Assembly (NCBI RefSeq): GCF_016865525.2 | Contig: NZ_CP075169.1 | Location: forward strand, 186,001-250,000 | Source of the DNA: Sodalis ligni | GTDB taxonomy: Bacteria > Pseudomonadota > Gammaproteobacteria > Enterobacterales > Enterobacteriaceae | DNA: 64,000 nt | Direction: 5' to 3' | Shown here: piece by piece, positions 8,408 to 17,754 of the stretch | How positions within the stretch are numbered: the stretch's first letter is position 1 | Layout of the letters: every line of letters begins with the position of its first letter | Notes under the pieces: model-generated | Seen by the model: the letters and a program-made list of their open reading frames with translations, nothing else | Database searches by the model: none | Told to the model about the DNA's origin: nothing | Translations under genes and position numbers: made by a program

Positions 8408-9949
8408 TCAGAGACGCTGCGAAGAGCGTCCCAACAGTATAAATGTCGCTAACGCCGATAGGGCGGCGATAACCGCCGCGCACCCCATCAGCAGGCTGAA
8501 GCCGAAAATGAATCCCTGATGGGCCGTTTGCAACCAAAGGGCGGTATCGGCGGACGGGATTTTTCCCGCCAGCCATGACTGCAGCTGGCCGGTTGCCACA
8601 TGATGAACGGCGTCCCGCAGGTTGACGGTATCCGCCAGGGGAAGATTAAGACGCTTTAGAGCAAAAAAGCGGCTGATGCCCGCCGTTAACACCGCCCCCA
8701 GTCCGGTCAGCCCGATAAGCAGCCCGACAAAACGGAACGTGGATGCCAGCCCCGACGCCATTCCGGCACGCTCCAACGGTACGACCTGCATGGAGACCCT
8801 GGCGGTTTCACCGTTAAGCAGGCCGGCGCCCATGCCCAATATAAACATGCCTATGGCGACAAAAAGGTAACTGCCCACCGCGGCCCAGGCGATGTCGGCA
8901 TTACCCGCCGCCGCCAGCAGCAGTCCGATAACCAATATCCCACGGCCGGAAAAGCGTTGCGAAAGGCGCGCGGCGAACCAGGGGCCGGCCAACAGGGGAA
9001 TACTGAAAGGGAGCAGCGCCAGTCCGGTTTTACCCGGATTGGAAAAGAAGGTTCCCTGCAGGAAAACCGGCAGATAGGTGGTCATGACATAACAGGTGGA
9101 CGCAAAGGCAAGCATCGCAAGGCTGCAACCGATAAATGCCGGGTTGCGAAAGAGCCGCAGATCCACCATCGGCCGTTTCTGGCGCCGTTCGGCGTAAATG
9201 AAGGCCATCATTAACAGGGCGCCGGCAAGAAAGAGCATCTTAACGGAAAGGAGGTTGAATCCCTGATTGCCGCCGTCAATCAATGCGGTGGCAAAGCAGG
9301 CCAATGCCGCGGCAAACAGTACCGCTCCGCCGATATCAAGGCGGGCGTGGAGCAGATCCCGTGATTCGATAACCGAACGCGTCGCCAGGATAAACAGCGC
9401 CGCGCCAATGGGCGCATTGATTAAAAAAGCCCATTGCCAGCCTAAACCGGCGGTGATGACGCCGCCCACGATCGGCCCCGCCGTGGCCGCTACGCCTATC
9501 ACCACGCCCCAGGTCGCGAATGCCTTGGCTCGCTCGCTGCCCTGGAATTCATGGCCCAGCACGGCAAGGGCCGAGCTCAGCTGCAACGCGGCCCCGATCC
9601 CCTGCAGGGCCCGGCCGATATTGAGCTGCATAATGGTTTCCGACAAACCGCAGAGCACGGACGCTAAAGTGAATATCGCCACTCCCCACTGCAGGCTTTT
9701 TTTTCTGCCGAAGCGATCGGCCATGGCCCCGGCGGGCATCAGGCAGGCGACGAATGCCAGGATATAAGCGCTGACTACCCACTCCACGCCGCTGAAGGCG
9801 CTGTGCAGGGAGCCGGCGATGGACGGAAGAGAGACCGCAACAATATTGGCATCGAGCATGATCATAAACGAGACGCCGGAGGTCGCCACCAGGACTTCGT
9901 AACGCCGCTGCTTTTCCGACGGAGCCGCAATGATATTGGTTAAGGACAT
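8408..9949 (-). CDS. MFS transporter, DHA2 (EmrB/QacA-type) exporter
   Basis: A 513-residue inner-membrane protein with about 14 hydrophobic segments. Motif A is present as GAMADRFGRKK near residue 75 and motif C as GPIVGGVI near 160. The first membrane helix carries the D-A-N-I-V motif (MLDANIVAVSLPSIAG) typical of DHA2 exporters. It heads an apparent operon with the tautomerase gene. Upstream (9950-10074) lies an AT-rich promoter-like stretch with TATAATATATTTTAAT near 9985-10005. Its relation to the exporter at 6.4-7.8 kb is family-level only. Confidence 0.9.
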   Translation of the reverse strand: MSLTNIIAAPSEKQRRYEVLVATSGVSFMIMLDANIVAVSLPSIAGSLHSAFSGVEWVVSAYILAFVACLMPAGAMADRFGRKKSLQWGVAIFTLASVLCGLSETIMQLNIGRALQGIGAALQLSSALAVLGHEFQGSERAKAFATWGVVIGVAATAGPIVGGVITAGLGWQWAFLINAPIGAALFILATRSVIESRDLLHARLDIGGAVLFAAALACFATALIDGGNQGFNLLSVKMLFLAGALLMMAFIYAERRQKRPMVDLRLFRNPAFIGCSLAMLAFASTCYVMTTYLPVFLQGTFFSNPGKTGLALLPFSIPLLAGPWFAARLSQRFSGRGILVIGLLLAAAGNADIAWAAVGSYLFVAIGMFILGMGAGLLNGETARVSMQVVPLERAGMASGLASTFRFVGLLIGLTGLGAVLTAGISRFFALKRLNLPLADTVNLRDAVHHVATGQLQSWLAGKIPSADTALWLQTAHQGFIFGFSLLMGCAAVIAALSALATFILLGRSSQRL

Positions 9950-10074
9950 CGTCTTCTCTTTCGTTGAATGGCTAAAATAGATTATGACTATAATATATTT
10001 TAATCAACAAAAAAACTCAACGCAAATGAGAAGCCGATGTCCGGCGCAGCAAGGGGAAACCGTGCTGCCGTTAC

Positions 10075-10494
10075 TTATTCCGCAAGTTCCACCGCCCTGC
10101 GTCTGTCATATTCCAGCTGGGCCCGTTCGATATCGGATTGATGGTGAGCCGCCCAGCCGTACAGGGCGGTAAAAGGTTCCTGCAATGAGTGTCCCATCGC
10201 GGTGAGAGAATATTCCACCGCGATGGGGGATGAGGTGATGACCCGTCGGGAGACCAGCCCGTTTCTTTCAAGGCGGCGGAGCGCTTCGGTCAGCGCTTTG
10301 TGGGTGATCCCGTCCAGACGCCGTTTGATGGCGTTGAAACGCGCGGGTTCCGCGCAGAGGAAGGTGAGGATCAATACCGACCACTTATTAGCGATCTGGT
10401 CAAGAATCGGCCTGGTGGACAAGGCTTCTACCAGTAGGCAGTCTTTGATTTTCGGCCTGGCTTCTTCCCGTATCGGGTTCTCAATTTTCGGCAT
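10075..10494 (-). CDS. HxlR-family winged-helix regulator
   Basis: A 139-residue DNA-binding protein. The HxlR core is clear: an early Cys (DCLLVEAL, residue 18), then LDQIANKWSVLILTFL, FNAIKRRLDGITHKALTEAL and RRLERNGLVSR, followed by the winged segment PIAVEYSLTAMGHSL. HxlR proteins act as dimers and often sense electrophiles or oxidants through a Cys. It is divergent from an SDR gene; the 99-bp spacer contains a perfect 19-bp palindrome (10545-10563) that is the obvious operator for both genes. The stop is close to the start of the exporter promoter region. Confidence 0.9.
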   Translation of the reverse strand: MPKIENPIREEARPKIKDCLLVEALSTRPILDQIANKWSVLILTFLCAEPARFNAIKRRLDGITHKALTEALRRLERNGLVSRRVITSSPIAVEYSLTAMGHSLQEPFTALYGWAAHHQSDIERAQLEYDRRRAVELAE

Positions 10495-10544
10495 GGGGGT
10501 TACCTCGTCTATATCTGGGCTACTTCAGGTGCGTAATTGACATT

Positions 10545-10563
10545 AGATATACGTCGTATATCT
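10545..10563. promoter_or_regulatory. Palindromic operator between hxlR-type and SDR genes
   Basis: The sequence AGATATACGTCGTATATCT is a perfect inverted repeat with 9-bp arms around a central T. The symmetry continues imperfectly outward (TGACAT on the left, ATGTCA on the right). It sits 31 bp upstream of the SDR start and 50 bp upstream of the regulator start, the usual place for an HxlR dimer to control both promoters. Confidence 0.65.
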
Positions 10564-10593
10564 TGATGTCAACCTAAAAGATGAGGAGTGACC

Positions 10594-11325
10594 ATGTCGA
10601 GATTAAACGGAAAGATTGCGGTTATCACCGGCGGCAACAGCGGAATCGGCTTTGCCGTGGCGCAGCGGTTTGTGCGGGAAGGGGCCTATGTCTTTATCAC
10701 CGGGCGCCGGCAGGGGGAGCTGGACAGCGCGGCGGCATCGCTGGGAGCGAACGCCCAGGCGGTGTGCGGCGACATTACCTCTGAAGCGGATATGCAGCGT
10801 TTATACCAAACGGTTAAGGATAAAAAAGGCAAACTGGATATCCTGGTGGTGAACTCGGGAATATCGGAATACGCCACCTTGGACGACATCACGGCGTCCC
10901 ATTTTGATAAGACCTTCAATCTGAACGCCCGCGCCTCGCTGTTCACCGTGCAAGGCGCCGTGCCGTTGATGCCTGATGGCGGCGCCATCGTGCTGATGGG
11001 GTCCATCGCCGGATTTATCGGCACGGAAGGATACGGCGTTTACGGCGCCACCAAGGCGGTGATGCGATCCTATTCCCGCACCTGGGCCAAGGAGCTTTCC
11101 GGCCGGGGTATTCGCGTGAACACCCTCAGCCCCGGTCCCATTGATACGCCGATGTTTGACAGCGCATCCGATGAACTGAGAAAAACGATGACGGGGCTGA
11201 TTCCGCTGGGTCGTCTCGGCCGTCCGGAAGAGGTGGCGGCTGCCGCGCTTTTTCTCGCCTCGGACGAGAGCAGCTTTATCACCGGCGCGGAGCTCTGCAT
11301 CGACGGCGGAATGGCGCAGATTTGA
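10594..11325 (+). CDS. SDR-family NAD(P)-dependent oxidoreductase
   Basis: A 243-residue classical short-chain dehydrogenase/reductase. The cofactor motif TGGNSGIG is at residues 12-19, NSG for the NAG motif near 88, catalytic Ser in MGSIAG near 138, and the YGATK pair (Tyr-x-x-x-Lys) near 150. The C-terminus GAELCIDGGMAQ is typical. GAGGAG ends five bases before the ATG at 10594, which is preferred over the GTG six bases upstream. Divergent from the HxlR-type regulator; probably induced when the regulator leaves the shared palindrome. Quinone- or electrophile-reduction is the common role for such pairs but the substrate is unknown. Confidence 0.9.
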   Translation: MSRLNGKIAVITGGNSGIGFAVAQRFVREGAYVFITGRRQGELDSAAASLGANAQAVCGDITSEADMQRLYQTVKDKKGKLDILVVNSGISEYATLDDITASHFDKTFNLNARASLFTVQGAVPLMPDGGAIVLMGSIAGFIGTEGYGVYGATKAVMRSYSRTWAKELSGRGIRVNTLSPGPIDTPMFDSASDELRKTMTGLIPLGRLGRPEEVAAAALFLASDESSFITGAELCIDGGMAQI

Positions 11326-11412
11326 TGCGGTCTGTTTTAGATAGCTTAAGCCTGGAGATGCGTTCCGTCAGCCGGTCTTACGTCCATGGGTTAAGGCGGA
11401 ATTCGCGTTCGG

Positions 11413-12330
11413 TTAAAGGCGCTTAAGCCGTTCGGCCAACAGCGCCAGAAAGCGCGGATTATCTACCTGGGTCATCACCTGTATATTCGGCGGGGCGTCG
11501 CCGGGGTGGCCCGAGGCAAGGGTTACCAAGGTCTGGCCGCGCAAACCATCGTCTTGGCAGTTAACCCGTACCCGTCCCGATACGCCGTCAAACAGCGGCG
11601 GATCGATAAGCCAGGCGATCACGCAGGGGTCATGCAGGCAACGATCGCCGGTGCCGTAACGCTGGATCATGGCGCTGACTGTCGACGGCAGCGGGCCGGA
11701 CTGCCGCAGGTCATCAAGAAAGGGTCCGCTGGTTTTGGCCTGGTGGGTGACATCCAGCCCGAACATCACCTGGGGTATGCCGGCATCAAGGACAATCCGG
11801 GCGGCCCAGGGATCGAAAAAAACATTGAATTCCGCCACCGGCGAGACATTGCCCGGACAAAAAGCCGCGCCGCCCATAAAGACGATCTGTTTGATTTTTG
11901 GCGCGATGTCGGGCTGTTTGACGATGGCCAGGGCGATATTGGTCATCGGACCGATGGGACACAGCGTGATTTCTCCCGGCGCCTCGTTGACGGTGCGGAT
12001 AATGAAATCCACTCCGTGCAGGTCCTGCAGGGGCACCTTGGGCTCAGGAAACGGCACATCCCCCAGCCCGTCGCTGCCGTGTATCGGGGCGGACCGGCCC
12101 TGGGCCTCAATCATCGGCCTGCCGCAACCGGCATACACCGGAATATCGCCGCGGCCTGCCAGCGTGCATATCCGGCGTGCATTGTACTGAGTCTGTTCCA
12201 GCGGCCTGTTGCCCGCCACGGTGGTGATCCCCACGACCTCTATTTCCGCCGGCGAGGCCAGCGCCAGCAGAATCGCCACGGCGTCATCCACCCCCGGATC
12301 GCAATCCAGAATAATTTTATGTGTAGCCAT
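11413..12330 (-). CDS. Nucleoside hydrolase (IunH/Rih family)
   Basis: A 305-residue ribonucleoside hydrolase that cleaves the N-glycosidic bond of nucleosides. The N-terminal calcium-binding motif DCDPGVDDAVAI lies at residues 8-19, and the later motifs FMGGAAFCPGN and EFNVFFDPWAA are present, with the family's C-terminal segment HDPCVIAWL. The ATG at 12330 has GGAG seven bases upstream; a longer frame starting 12 codons earlier has no such site. It follows dhaM on the same strand after about 150 bp, so it may be read from the dha promoter or from its own. Confidence 0.88.
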   Translation of the reverse strand: MATHKIILDCDPGVDDAVAILLALASPAEIEVVGITTVAGNRPLEQTQYNARRICTLAGRGDIPVYAGCGRPMIEAQGRSAPIHGSDGLGDVPFPEPKVPLQDLHGVDFIIRTVNEAPGEITLCPIGPMTNIALAIVKQPDIAPKIKQIVFMGGAAFCPGNVSPVAEFNVFFDPWAARIVLDAGIPQVMFGLDVTHQAKTSGPFLDDLRQSGPLPSTVSAMIQRYGTGDRCLHDPCVIAWLIDPPLFDGVSGRVRVNCQDDGLRGQTLVTLASGHPGDAPPNIQVMTQVDNPRFLALLAERLKRL

Positions 12331-12483
12331 TACGGTGCTCCGGTTGCGGCGCGCAAAGCCCGCCATCCTTTAATTTATCGCCGCCGATAAGAGGCTTAAA
12401 TAAAGCTTTAATAGAGTCCTGAGTCTTTAAGCGCTTTATATGACACTTCAAACCCGTCTTCCTAAATGCCAAAGAGGCAAATT

Positions 12484-13992
12484 TCAGGCTATCCTCAGGA
12501 CTCCCCGCGCCGGGTCCAGAGTGACCGTTTGCCCGTCATGAATCCGGTCCATAAGGCCGGTTATGCCCACCAGTATGGGAATGCCCATCGCCCGCGCCAG
12601 GATAGCGGTATGGGACAGAGGATGCCCTCCCTCCAGGGCAATGCCCGCCACCTTGGCGCGGTCCAGCGACGCCAGCCGGGAGGGGTATAATTCCTTGCCG
12701 ATCAGGATGTATTCTTCACTGGGCGGCGGTGGCGGTGGCGGAGCCGTGTCAATCAGCGCCAGTACCGTGGCCTGCATATCGCGGACATCCAGCTCACGTA
12801 CCCGTAAATACTCATCCTGCAGGCCGGCATAATCAGCTGCCATCGCCGCGGTCTCCTTACGCCAGGCTGCGGCCGCGCTGCCGAACCGAGGGATATTTTC
12901 CGCAACCGCGGCCCGTAGCCCCTCGTCCGACAGCAGCATGGCCTGCGCCTCGAAAATGCCGGCGAAGCGCGGTCCGAGCCGCAGTCTGATGGCGGCGGCG
13001 AGCTGCTCCAGCTGACGCTGCGCCTGGTCAATCGCCTCGGCAAAACGCCGCTGCTCCGGCTGCATGCAATCTAATGGGGCATCCGCGCGCGGTTGCGCCG
13101 ACTGGGTTTGATTGCCCGTCATGGCCGGGATCCCTACCGCATTTTGCCTCGGGTCGCCGGTAAGACGCCAAGCGCGGGCGGTGACGGGGGGCTCCGCTAC
13201 CGTTGTTCCTTGCAGCATTTCACCCTCTTGCGTCGGGATGGTCTCGCCAAAGCCGGTCCGGGCCTCCTGGAGAAATGCCGCCAGCGCCGCGTCGGCCTGC
13301 TCGCCTTCGGCGTACAGTACTATCTCGTCCCCCTGGCGCACCTGCAGGGCGGCTACCTGGTTTAGCCGCGTGGCGTCGGCGAACTGTCCGGTTTTTTCCA
13401 GCGTCAGCCTGGCGGCGAACGGCGAGAGCACCGATACCAGCCGGGCGGCGGGACGGGCGTGTAAACCGTGGGGATTCTCTATTCGCCAGAACGCGCGGCG
13501 CGCGCCTTCCCCCGGCGGGGTTGCCTGCGCCCCGGCGGCAGTGGCGGTTTCATCCGGCGGCGCTTTCCCGCCGGCGGGCACGGTTTCCCCTAATTGGGCC
13601 CGTTTGGCGGCCAGGGCATCCATGGCGTCGGCCATCACCCGGTCAAGATCGGCGCCGTTGGAAGCCGCCACCGCGGCCGCCAGCGTGCCTTCCACCAGCG
13701 GTGCGGCACAGAGCCTGACCTGCCGCGCCATATCCGGATCAAGGAGTTCCAAGGCCGTTTCGGCGCTGAGCAACGCGCTGCCCAAATCCATCATGACCAC
13801 CACGCCGGAGGGATCGAACACCTCTTCAATAGCCGCCATGATCTTTACCGCATCGGTCCCGATGGGGTGCGCTTCGTCATCCACGCCGGCCGCCGTGATG
13901 AGGCGGCAGCCGCCCTGTATCATTTGACCCGCCAGTTCCGCCACCCCCTCCGCCAGTTTGGCGCTGTGGGAAACCACCACCAGATTCACCAT
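12484..13992 (-). CDS. dhaM: PTS-dependent dihydroxyacetone kinase, phosphotransferase subunit DhaM
   Basis: A 502-residue multidomain phosphocarrier that passes phosphate from PEP via EI/HPr to the ADP bound on DhaL. Domain order is EIIA-mannose-like (1-~130, VSHSAKLAEG with His9), HPr-like (~155-245, GLHARPAARL) and an EI N-terminal-like domain (~300-500, GGHPLSHTAILARAMG). This matches E. coli DhaM (about 470 residues). The ATG at 13992 is chosen because it places the EIIA histidine at 9 and has GGAG upstream; an earlier ATG four codons before lacks a site. Last gene of dhaKLM. Confidence 0.93.
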   Translation of the reverse strand: MVNLVVVSHSAKLAEGVAELAGQMIQGGCRLITAAGVDDEAHPIGTDAVKIMAAIEEVFDPSGVVVMMDLGSALLSAETALELLDPDMARQVRLCAAPLVEGTLAAAVAASNGADLDRVMADAMDALAAKRAQLGETVPAGGKAPPDETATAAGAQATPPGEGARRAFWRIENPHGLHARPAARLVSVLSPFAARLTLEKTGQFADATRLNQVAALQVRQGDEIVLYAEGEQADAALAAFLQEARTGFGETIPTQEGEMLQGTTVAEPPVTARAWRLTGDPRQNAVGIPAMTGNQTQSAQPRADAPLDCMQPEQRRFAEAIDQAQRQLEQLAAAIRLRLGPRFAGIFEAQAMLLSDEGLRAAVAENIPRFGSAAAAWRKETAAMAADYAGLQDEYLRVRELDVRDMQATVLALIDTAPPPPPPPSEEYILIGKELYPSRLASLDRAKVAGIALEGGHPLSHTAILARAMGIPILVGITGLMDRIHDGQTVTLDPARGVLRIA

Positions 13993-14073
13993 AGCTTGCT
14001 CCATTCCGCCTGCCGCGCCGCTGACATCACGCCGTCGGCGTTTTCGCCGCCGGATTAACCTTGGCTAGCCCCG

Positions 14074-14709
14074 TTACCCTTGATGCACCGTGGCCGCCAG
14101 CGCCTCCACCATCAGCATCGCCGAGGTGGCGCCGGGATCCTGGTGACCGATGCTGCGCTCACCCAGATAGCTGGCGCGCCCTTTGCGCGCCTGCATGCCG
14201 ACGGTTTCCTCCACTCCCCGGCGGGCCTCCGCCAAAGCGTGATCCAGCGCGGCGGCGAGGGTATCCCCTTCGCCCTGCGCCCGCTCGAGCGCCGCCACCA
14301 CCGGCCGCCAGACGTCGCACATGGTTTTATCCCCTGGCTCCGCCTTGCCCCGCGCCGTCACGCCGTCCACGCCGTCCTTAATCATTCGATACAGTTCCGG
14401 TAGCTCAAGGCTCTCAAGGGAGGCGGTGCTTTGCGCGGCGCGGATAAAGAAAGAACCGAACAGCGGGCCGCTGGCCCCGCCGACGCTGGAGAGCAGGGTC
14501 ATGCCGGTATTTTTCAGGATGAAACCGATATCCTTATCGGCGAAAGAGGGCAGCTTTTCCACTACCTTGCTGAATCCACGGTGCATATTAAGACCATGAT
14601 CGCCATCGCCGATCTCGGTATCCAGTCCGGTGAGAAAATCCCGCTGCTGTTGAAAAACCTCGCCGCAGCGCTGTAGCCAAGCCACAATCTGCTGTTTGGT
14701 TAATGCCAT
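14074..14709 (-). CDS. dhaL: Dihydroxyacetone kinase ADP-binding subunit DhaL
   Basis: A 211-residue soluble subunit holding ADP as a cofactor that DhaM re-phosphorylates in place, and that phosphorylates dihydroxyacetone on DhaK. The magnesium-binding aspartates are D30, D35 and D37 in LDTEIGDGDHGLNMH, the same numbers as in E. coli DhaL. The nucleotide loop segment LLSSVGGASGPLFG follows near residues 73-86. It lies between dhaK (16 bp) and dhaM (81 bp) on the same strand. Confidence 0.94.
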   Translation of the reverse strand: MALTKQQIVAWLQRCGEVFQQQRDFLTGLDTEIGDGDHGLNMHRGFSKVVEKLPSFADKDIGFILKNTGMTLLSSVGGASGPLFGSFFIRAAQSTASLESLELPELYRMIKDGVDGVTARGKAEPGDKTMCDVWRPVVAALERAQGEGDTLAAALDHALAEARRGVEETVGMQARKGRASYLGERSIGHQDPGATSAMLMVEALAATVHQG

Positions 14710-14725
14710 GTCTGTCTCCCGTTAA

Positions 14726-15796
14726 CTAACAATGCCAGCGCAGGGCGGGGGTATTCACCGGCGCGTCCCATAGCGCTAGGGTTTCTTCATCGGCCCGCAT
14801 CAGCGTGATGGAAACGCCGTACATATCCAGCGACGTGCACCAGGAGCCCACCAGGTTGCGGGCAATTTCAATGCCGGCCTCGGCGCAACGCTCGGCAAGG
14901 CGCCGGTAAACGTCGTAGAGTTCGGAAAGCGGCGTGCCGCCAAGATTGTTCACCACGGCAATGACCCGTTCACCCCGTTGCAGCGCGTGTTTATCCTGGA
15001 TCTCATCCTGCCAGTCCCCGAGTTCGCGATCCCAGCGGCGGATAGTGCGCTGGTAATTGCCGTTTTCAATCAGTGTAGCGAACATCTGGTCCACCGTGTC
15101 ATCCAGGTTGTGAAAGTTCCGCCGCTCAATACCCGGCTCACCGTGGATGCCGACGCCGAATTCCATCTCGTTTTCCGCCAGGATAAACGACGGGCGGCCC
15201 GCGGCCGGCACGGTGCAGGCGCTGAGCGCTACGCCCAGGGAAAATCCGTCGTTGTTGAGCCGGTGCCCCAGGGCCTGCAGTTCATCGAGGTTGTCTCCCC
15301 GGGCCGTCGCCGCCCCCAGCAGTTTTTCCAGCACCACGGTATTGGCGACGCCGCGCCGGCCGGCGGTGAAGAGGCTGTCCTTGACCGCGACGTCGTCGTC
15401 CACCAATACGGTGGCCACCGGAATGCCGGCATCGTGCAGCAGCTCGGCGGCGGTTTCGAAGTTCATCACATCGCCGGTATAGTTCTTGATAAGCAGCAGA
15501 ACGCCGTGGCCGCCATCCAGCGCCATGGCGCATTCGAACATTTGATCCGGCGTCGGGGAGGTAAAGATCTCACCCGGACAGGCGCCGTCCAGCATGCCTT
15601 CGCCGACATAGCCGGCATGCATGGGCTCATGGCCGCTGCCGCCGCCGGAGAGCAGCGCCACCTTGCCGGTGACCGGCGCATCGACACGGGTAACATACAC
15701 CGGGTCCCGGTGCAGAATAAGAGCGGGATGAGCCGCCACCAGGCCGGCCAGCTGACCGGCCAGCAGATCGTCCACGCCGTTAATGAATTTTTTCAT
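14726..15796 (-). CDS. dhaK: Dihydroxyacetone kinase substrate-binding subunit DhaK
   Basis: A 356-residue subunit, the same length as E. coli DhaK, that binds dihydroxyacetone covalently as a hemiaminal through a His in GVGIHGEPGIERR. The N-terminal start MKKFINGVDDLL at 15796 has AAGGA upstream and matches the family; a frame beginning 12 codons earlier is not needed. The GGGSGHEPMHAGYVG segment near residue 55 forms the substrate pocket. First gene of dhaKLM. No dhaR-type activator or glycerol dehydrogenase gene lies nearby, unlike in E. coli, so control here is unclear. Confidence 0.94.
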   Translation of the reverse strand: MKKFINGVDDLLAGQLAGLVAAHPALILHRDPVYVTRVDAPVTGKVALLSGGGSGHEPMHAGYVGEGMLDGACPGEIFTSPTPDQMFECAMALDGGHGVLLLIKNYTGDVMNFETAAELLHDAGIPVATVLVDDDVAVKDSLFTAGRRGVANTVVLEKLLGAATARGDNLDELQALGHRLNNDGFSLGVALSACTVPAAGRPSFILAENEMEFGVGIHGEPGIERRNFHNLDDTVDQMFATLIENGNYQRTIRRWDRELGDWQDEIQDKHALQRGERVIAVVNNLGGTPLSELYDVYRRLAERCAEAGIEIARNLVGSWCTSLDMYGVSITLMRADEETLALWDAPVNTPALRWHC

Positions 15797-16029
15797 AGTG
15801 CGTTCCTTGGAAATAAGGGGGCCTTCCGGCATCGTTGCCGATCAAAAGCAGCGCCTCCGGATGCCGGCAAAAGCCGGCAGCGAACCGGATAGTCTTCAAC
15901 ATGTGCCTTCTCCTGTTCAGAATAGGCGGTTTATGTCCAGAGGCTGTCGGGCGAATGCAAGGAGCAAAATTACTGCGGAAAATCATTGAATTGTAGGAGG
16001 GGTTGAGACCAATTTCTGAGGGTGGCGTC

Positions 16030-17754
16030 TCATAACGGAACATCCCGTTCCAGCCGATGATGTACGCCGATATAACGTTCATAACGGGCGGGTTTTAACT
16101 GGTGTAAATCCACCAGCACCAGGCCGTCGACGCAGTTGTTGAAGGCCGGATCGGAACCGAAGTCAATAAACTGCACGCCGCCCGCTTCGCACAGTTCGGA
16201 ATACTGTTTATACAGCGGGGGTATACTGCAGCCGAAGTTGGCAAACAGGCGTTTTAGCCGGTGGAGGTCTTCCTGGTAGTTATCGCCGGTGAATTGGGCC
16301 AGGACTTCGGGCAGCGAAGCGGGGTAAGGCCGGCGGGACGCGGCCAGCGGCAGCGAGGGGGCAAAATAGAGCCGGTAGAAGGCAATCAGCAGATCCCGCG
16401 CCGCCACGGGCATGCCGCCGGAAATGGACACCGGGCCGAACAGGTAACGGTACCGGGGGTATTTGGCCAGATAGGCGCCGATGCCAATCCAGAGATAATC
16501 CAGGCTGCGTTTTCCCCAGTAGGCCGGCTGGACAAAACTTCGCCCAAGTTCGATACCCTGCGCCAGAATGTCGTCCATCTGGTGGCCGTAATGGAACAGG
16601 CTGTGGGTGTAGATACCGTCAATGCCTTTGAGCCGGTATTGTTCCGCCGTGGGAATAAAGCGATAGGCGCCGACAATTTCCAGCCCCTGGGCATCCCAGA
16701 GGATCAAATGATAATAATCATCGTCATAGCCGTCCAGATCACGGCGGCGGCCGCTGCCTTCACCCACCGCGCGAAAGGCGATTTCACGCAAACGCCCCAG
16801 CTCGCGCAGTATGGGGACATAATCCTCGCCGTTACGTCGGTACAGATAAATGATCTTGCCGTCCGGTAAATGGCCCAGGATTTCACTGCCCTCCAGGGCG
16901 CGTTTCAGCACGGCGCGGTCTTCCGCCCGCGCTATGGCGGATTCGCTGTGGAAAAACCCTTCTTTACCTTGCCCCAGCCGGTAAACATGGCGACGGAAAC
17001 GTTCGGCGAGATCCTTGGCCTGGGTATGGCCGTCATGCCAGTTGGCAAAGGGGATGCGCGCGCCTACCCTCAGCCGCAGCCGGTTGCCGCCCTGCAGGAA
17101 CATCTCCCGTACCAGCAACAGCATGGACAATGGCCGGTATAATAGGGCAGAGGCATAAAACAGCGCGCTGTTGCGTCCGCCGATGTGCACCGGCACGATG
17201 CAGGCGCGGGTTTTGGCCGCCAGACGGATAAATCCGGTGTGCCAGTGGCCGTCCCGGATGCCTTTGCCGCCGAGGCGGGAAACTTCGCCGGCCGGGAAGA
17301 GTATCAATACCCCTTGCTTCTCCAGATGCTGCTGCATCATGGCCACCTGGTTGCGGCTGGTGCGATTGCCCATGTTATCCACCGGGATCATCAGACTGCC
17401 CAGGGCATCCACGCAGGACAATACGCGATTGGCCACGACCTTCACATCCGCCCTTACCGAAGAGACGGCATGCAGCAGCGCCAGGCCGTCCAAGATGCCC
17501 AGGGGATGATTGGCCACCAGGACCACCGGTCCGTAGCTGGGTATTTGCTCCAAATCCCGTTCGGACAGCTCACAGCGCAGGTTAAAATGCTCCAGCATCT
17601 GCTCCACCATATCCATGCCTTTGAGATGCCGGTAATCTTCCGCCAATTGCCGGAAATATTTTTCGCGGAATAAATAACGCAGCAGACTGAGTTTCCAGGG
17701 CGCGGTTTTATGCAGCGGATCAAGATCCTGCAGCACCATATCCATACTAAACAT
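16030..17754 (-). CDS. OlsF-like bifunctional ornithine-lipid synthase (acyltransferase)
   Basis: A 574-residue protein joining two acyltransferase domains. The N-terminal PlsC-like half (about 1-270) has ANHPLGILDG at 81-90 and ILFPAGEVSR at 151-160; the C-terminal half (about 290-574) is a GNAT-like/OlsB-type N-acyltransferase (LGRSFVQPAYWGKRSLDYLW, FGPVSISGG). This order is that of OlsF of Serratia, which makes ornithine lipids from ornithine and two acyl chains at the inner membrane. GGAGG lies seven bases before the ATG at 17754. It may instead be a general hemolysin/acyltransferase fusion. Monocistronic, divergent from zntB. Confidence 0.75.
   Translation of the reverse strand: MFSMDMVLQDLDPLHKTAPWKLSLLRYLFREKYFRQLAEDYRHLKGMDMVEQMLEHFNLRCELSERDLEQIPSYGPVVLVANHPLGILDGLALLHAVSSVRADVKVVANRVLSCVDALGSLMIPVDNMGNRTSRNQVAMMQQHLEKQGVLILFPAGEVSRLGGKGIRDGHWHTGFIRLAAKTRACIVPVHIGGRNSALFYASALLYRPLSMLLLVREMFLQGGNRLRLRVGARIPFANWHDGHTQAKDLAERFRRHVYRLGQGKEGFFHSESAIARAEDRAVLKRALEGSEILGHLPDGKIIYLYRRNGEDYVPILRELGRLREIAFRAVGEGSGRRRDLDGYDDDYYHLILWDAQGLEIVGAYRFIPTAEQYRLKGIDGIYTHSLFHYGHQMDDILAQGIELGRSFVQPAYWGKRSLDYLWIGIGAYLAKYPRYRYLFGPVSISGGMPVAARDLLIAFYRLYFAPSLPLAASRRPYPASLPEVLAQFTGDNYQEDLHRLKRLFANFGCSIPPLYKQYSELCEAGGVQFIDFGSDPAFNNCVDGLVLVDLHQLKPARYERYIGVHHRLERDVPL

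Noticed and set aside
11506..12390. 294-codon plus-strand frame
   Set aside because: Antisense to the nucleoside hydrolase, which has all family motifs.
12440..12483. Terminator after dhaM
   Set aside because: TGCC/GGCA stem of four pairs only; too weak to call.
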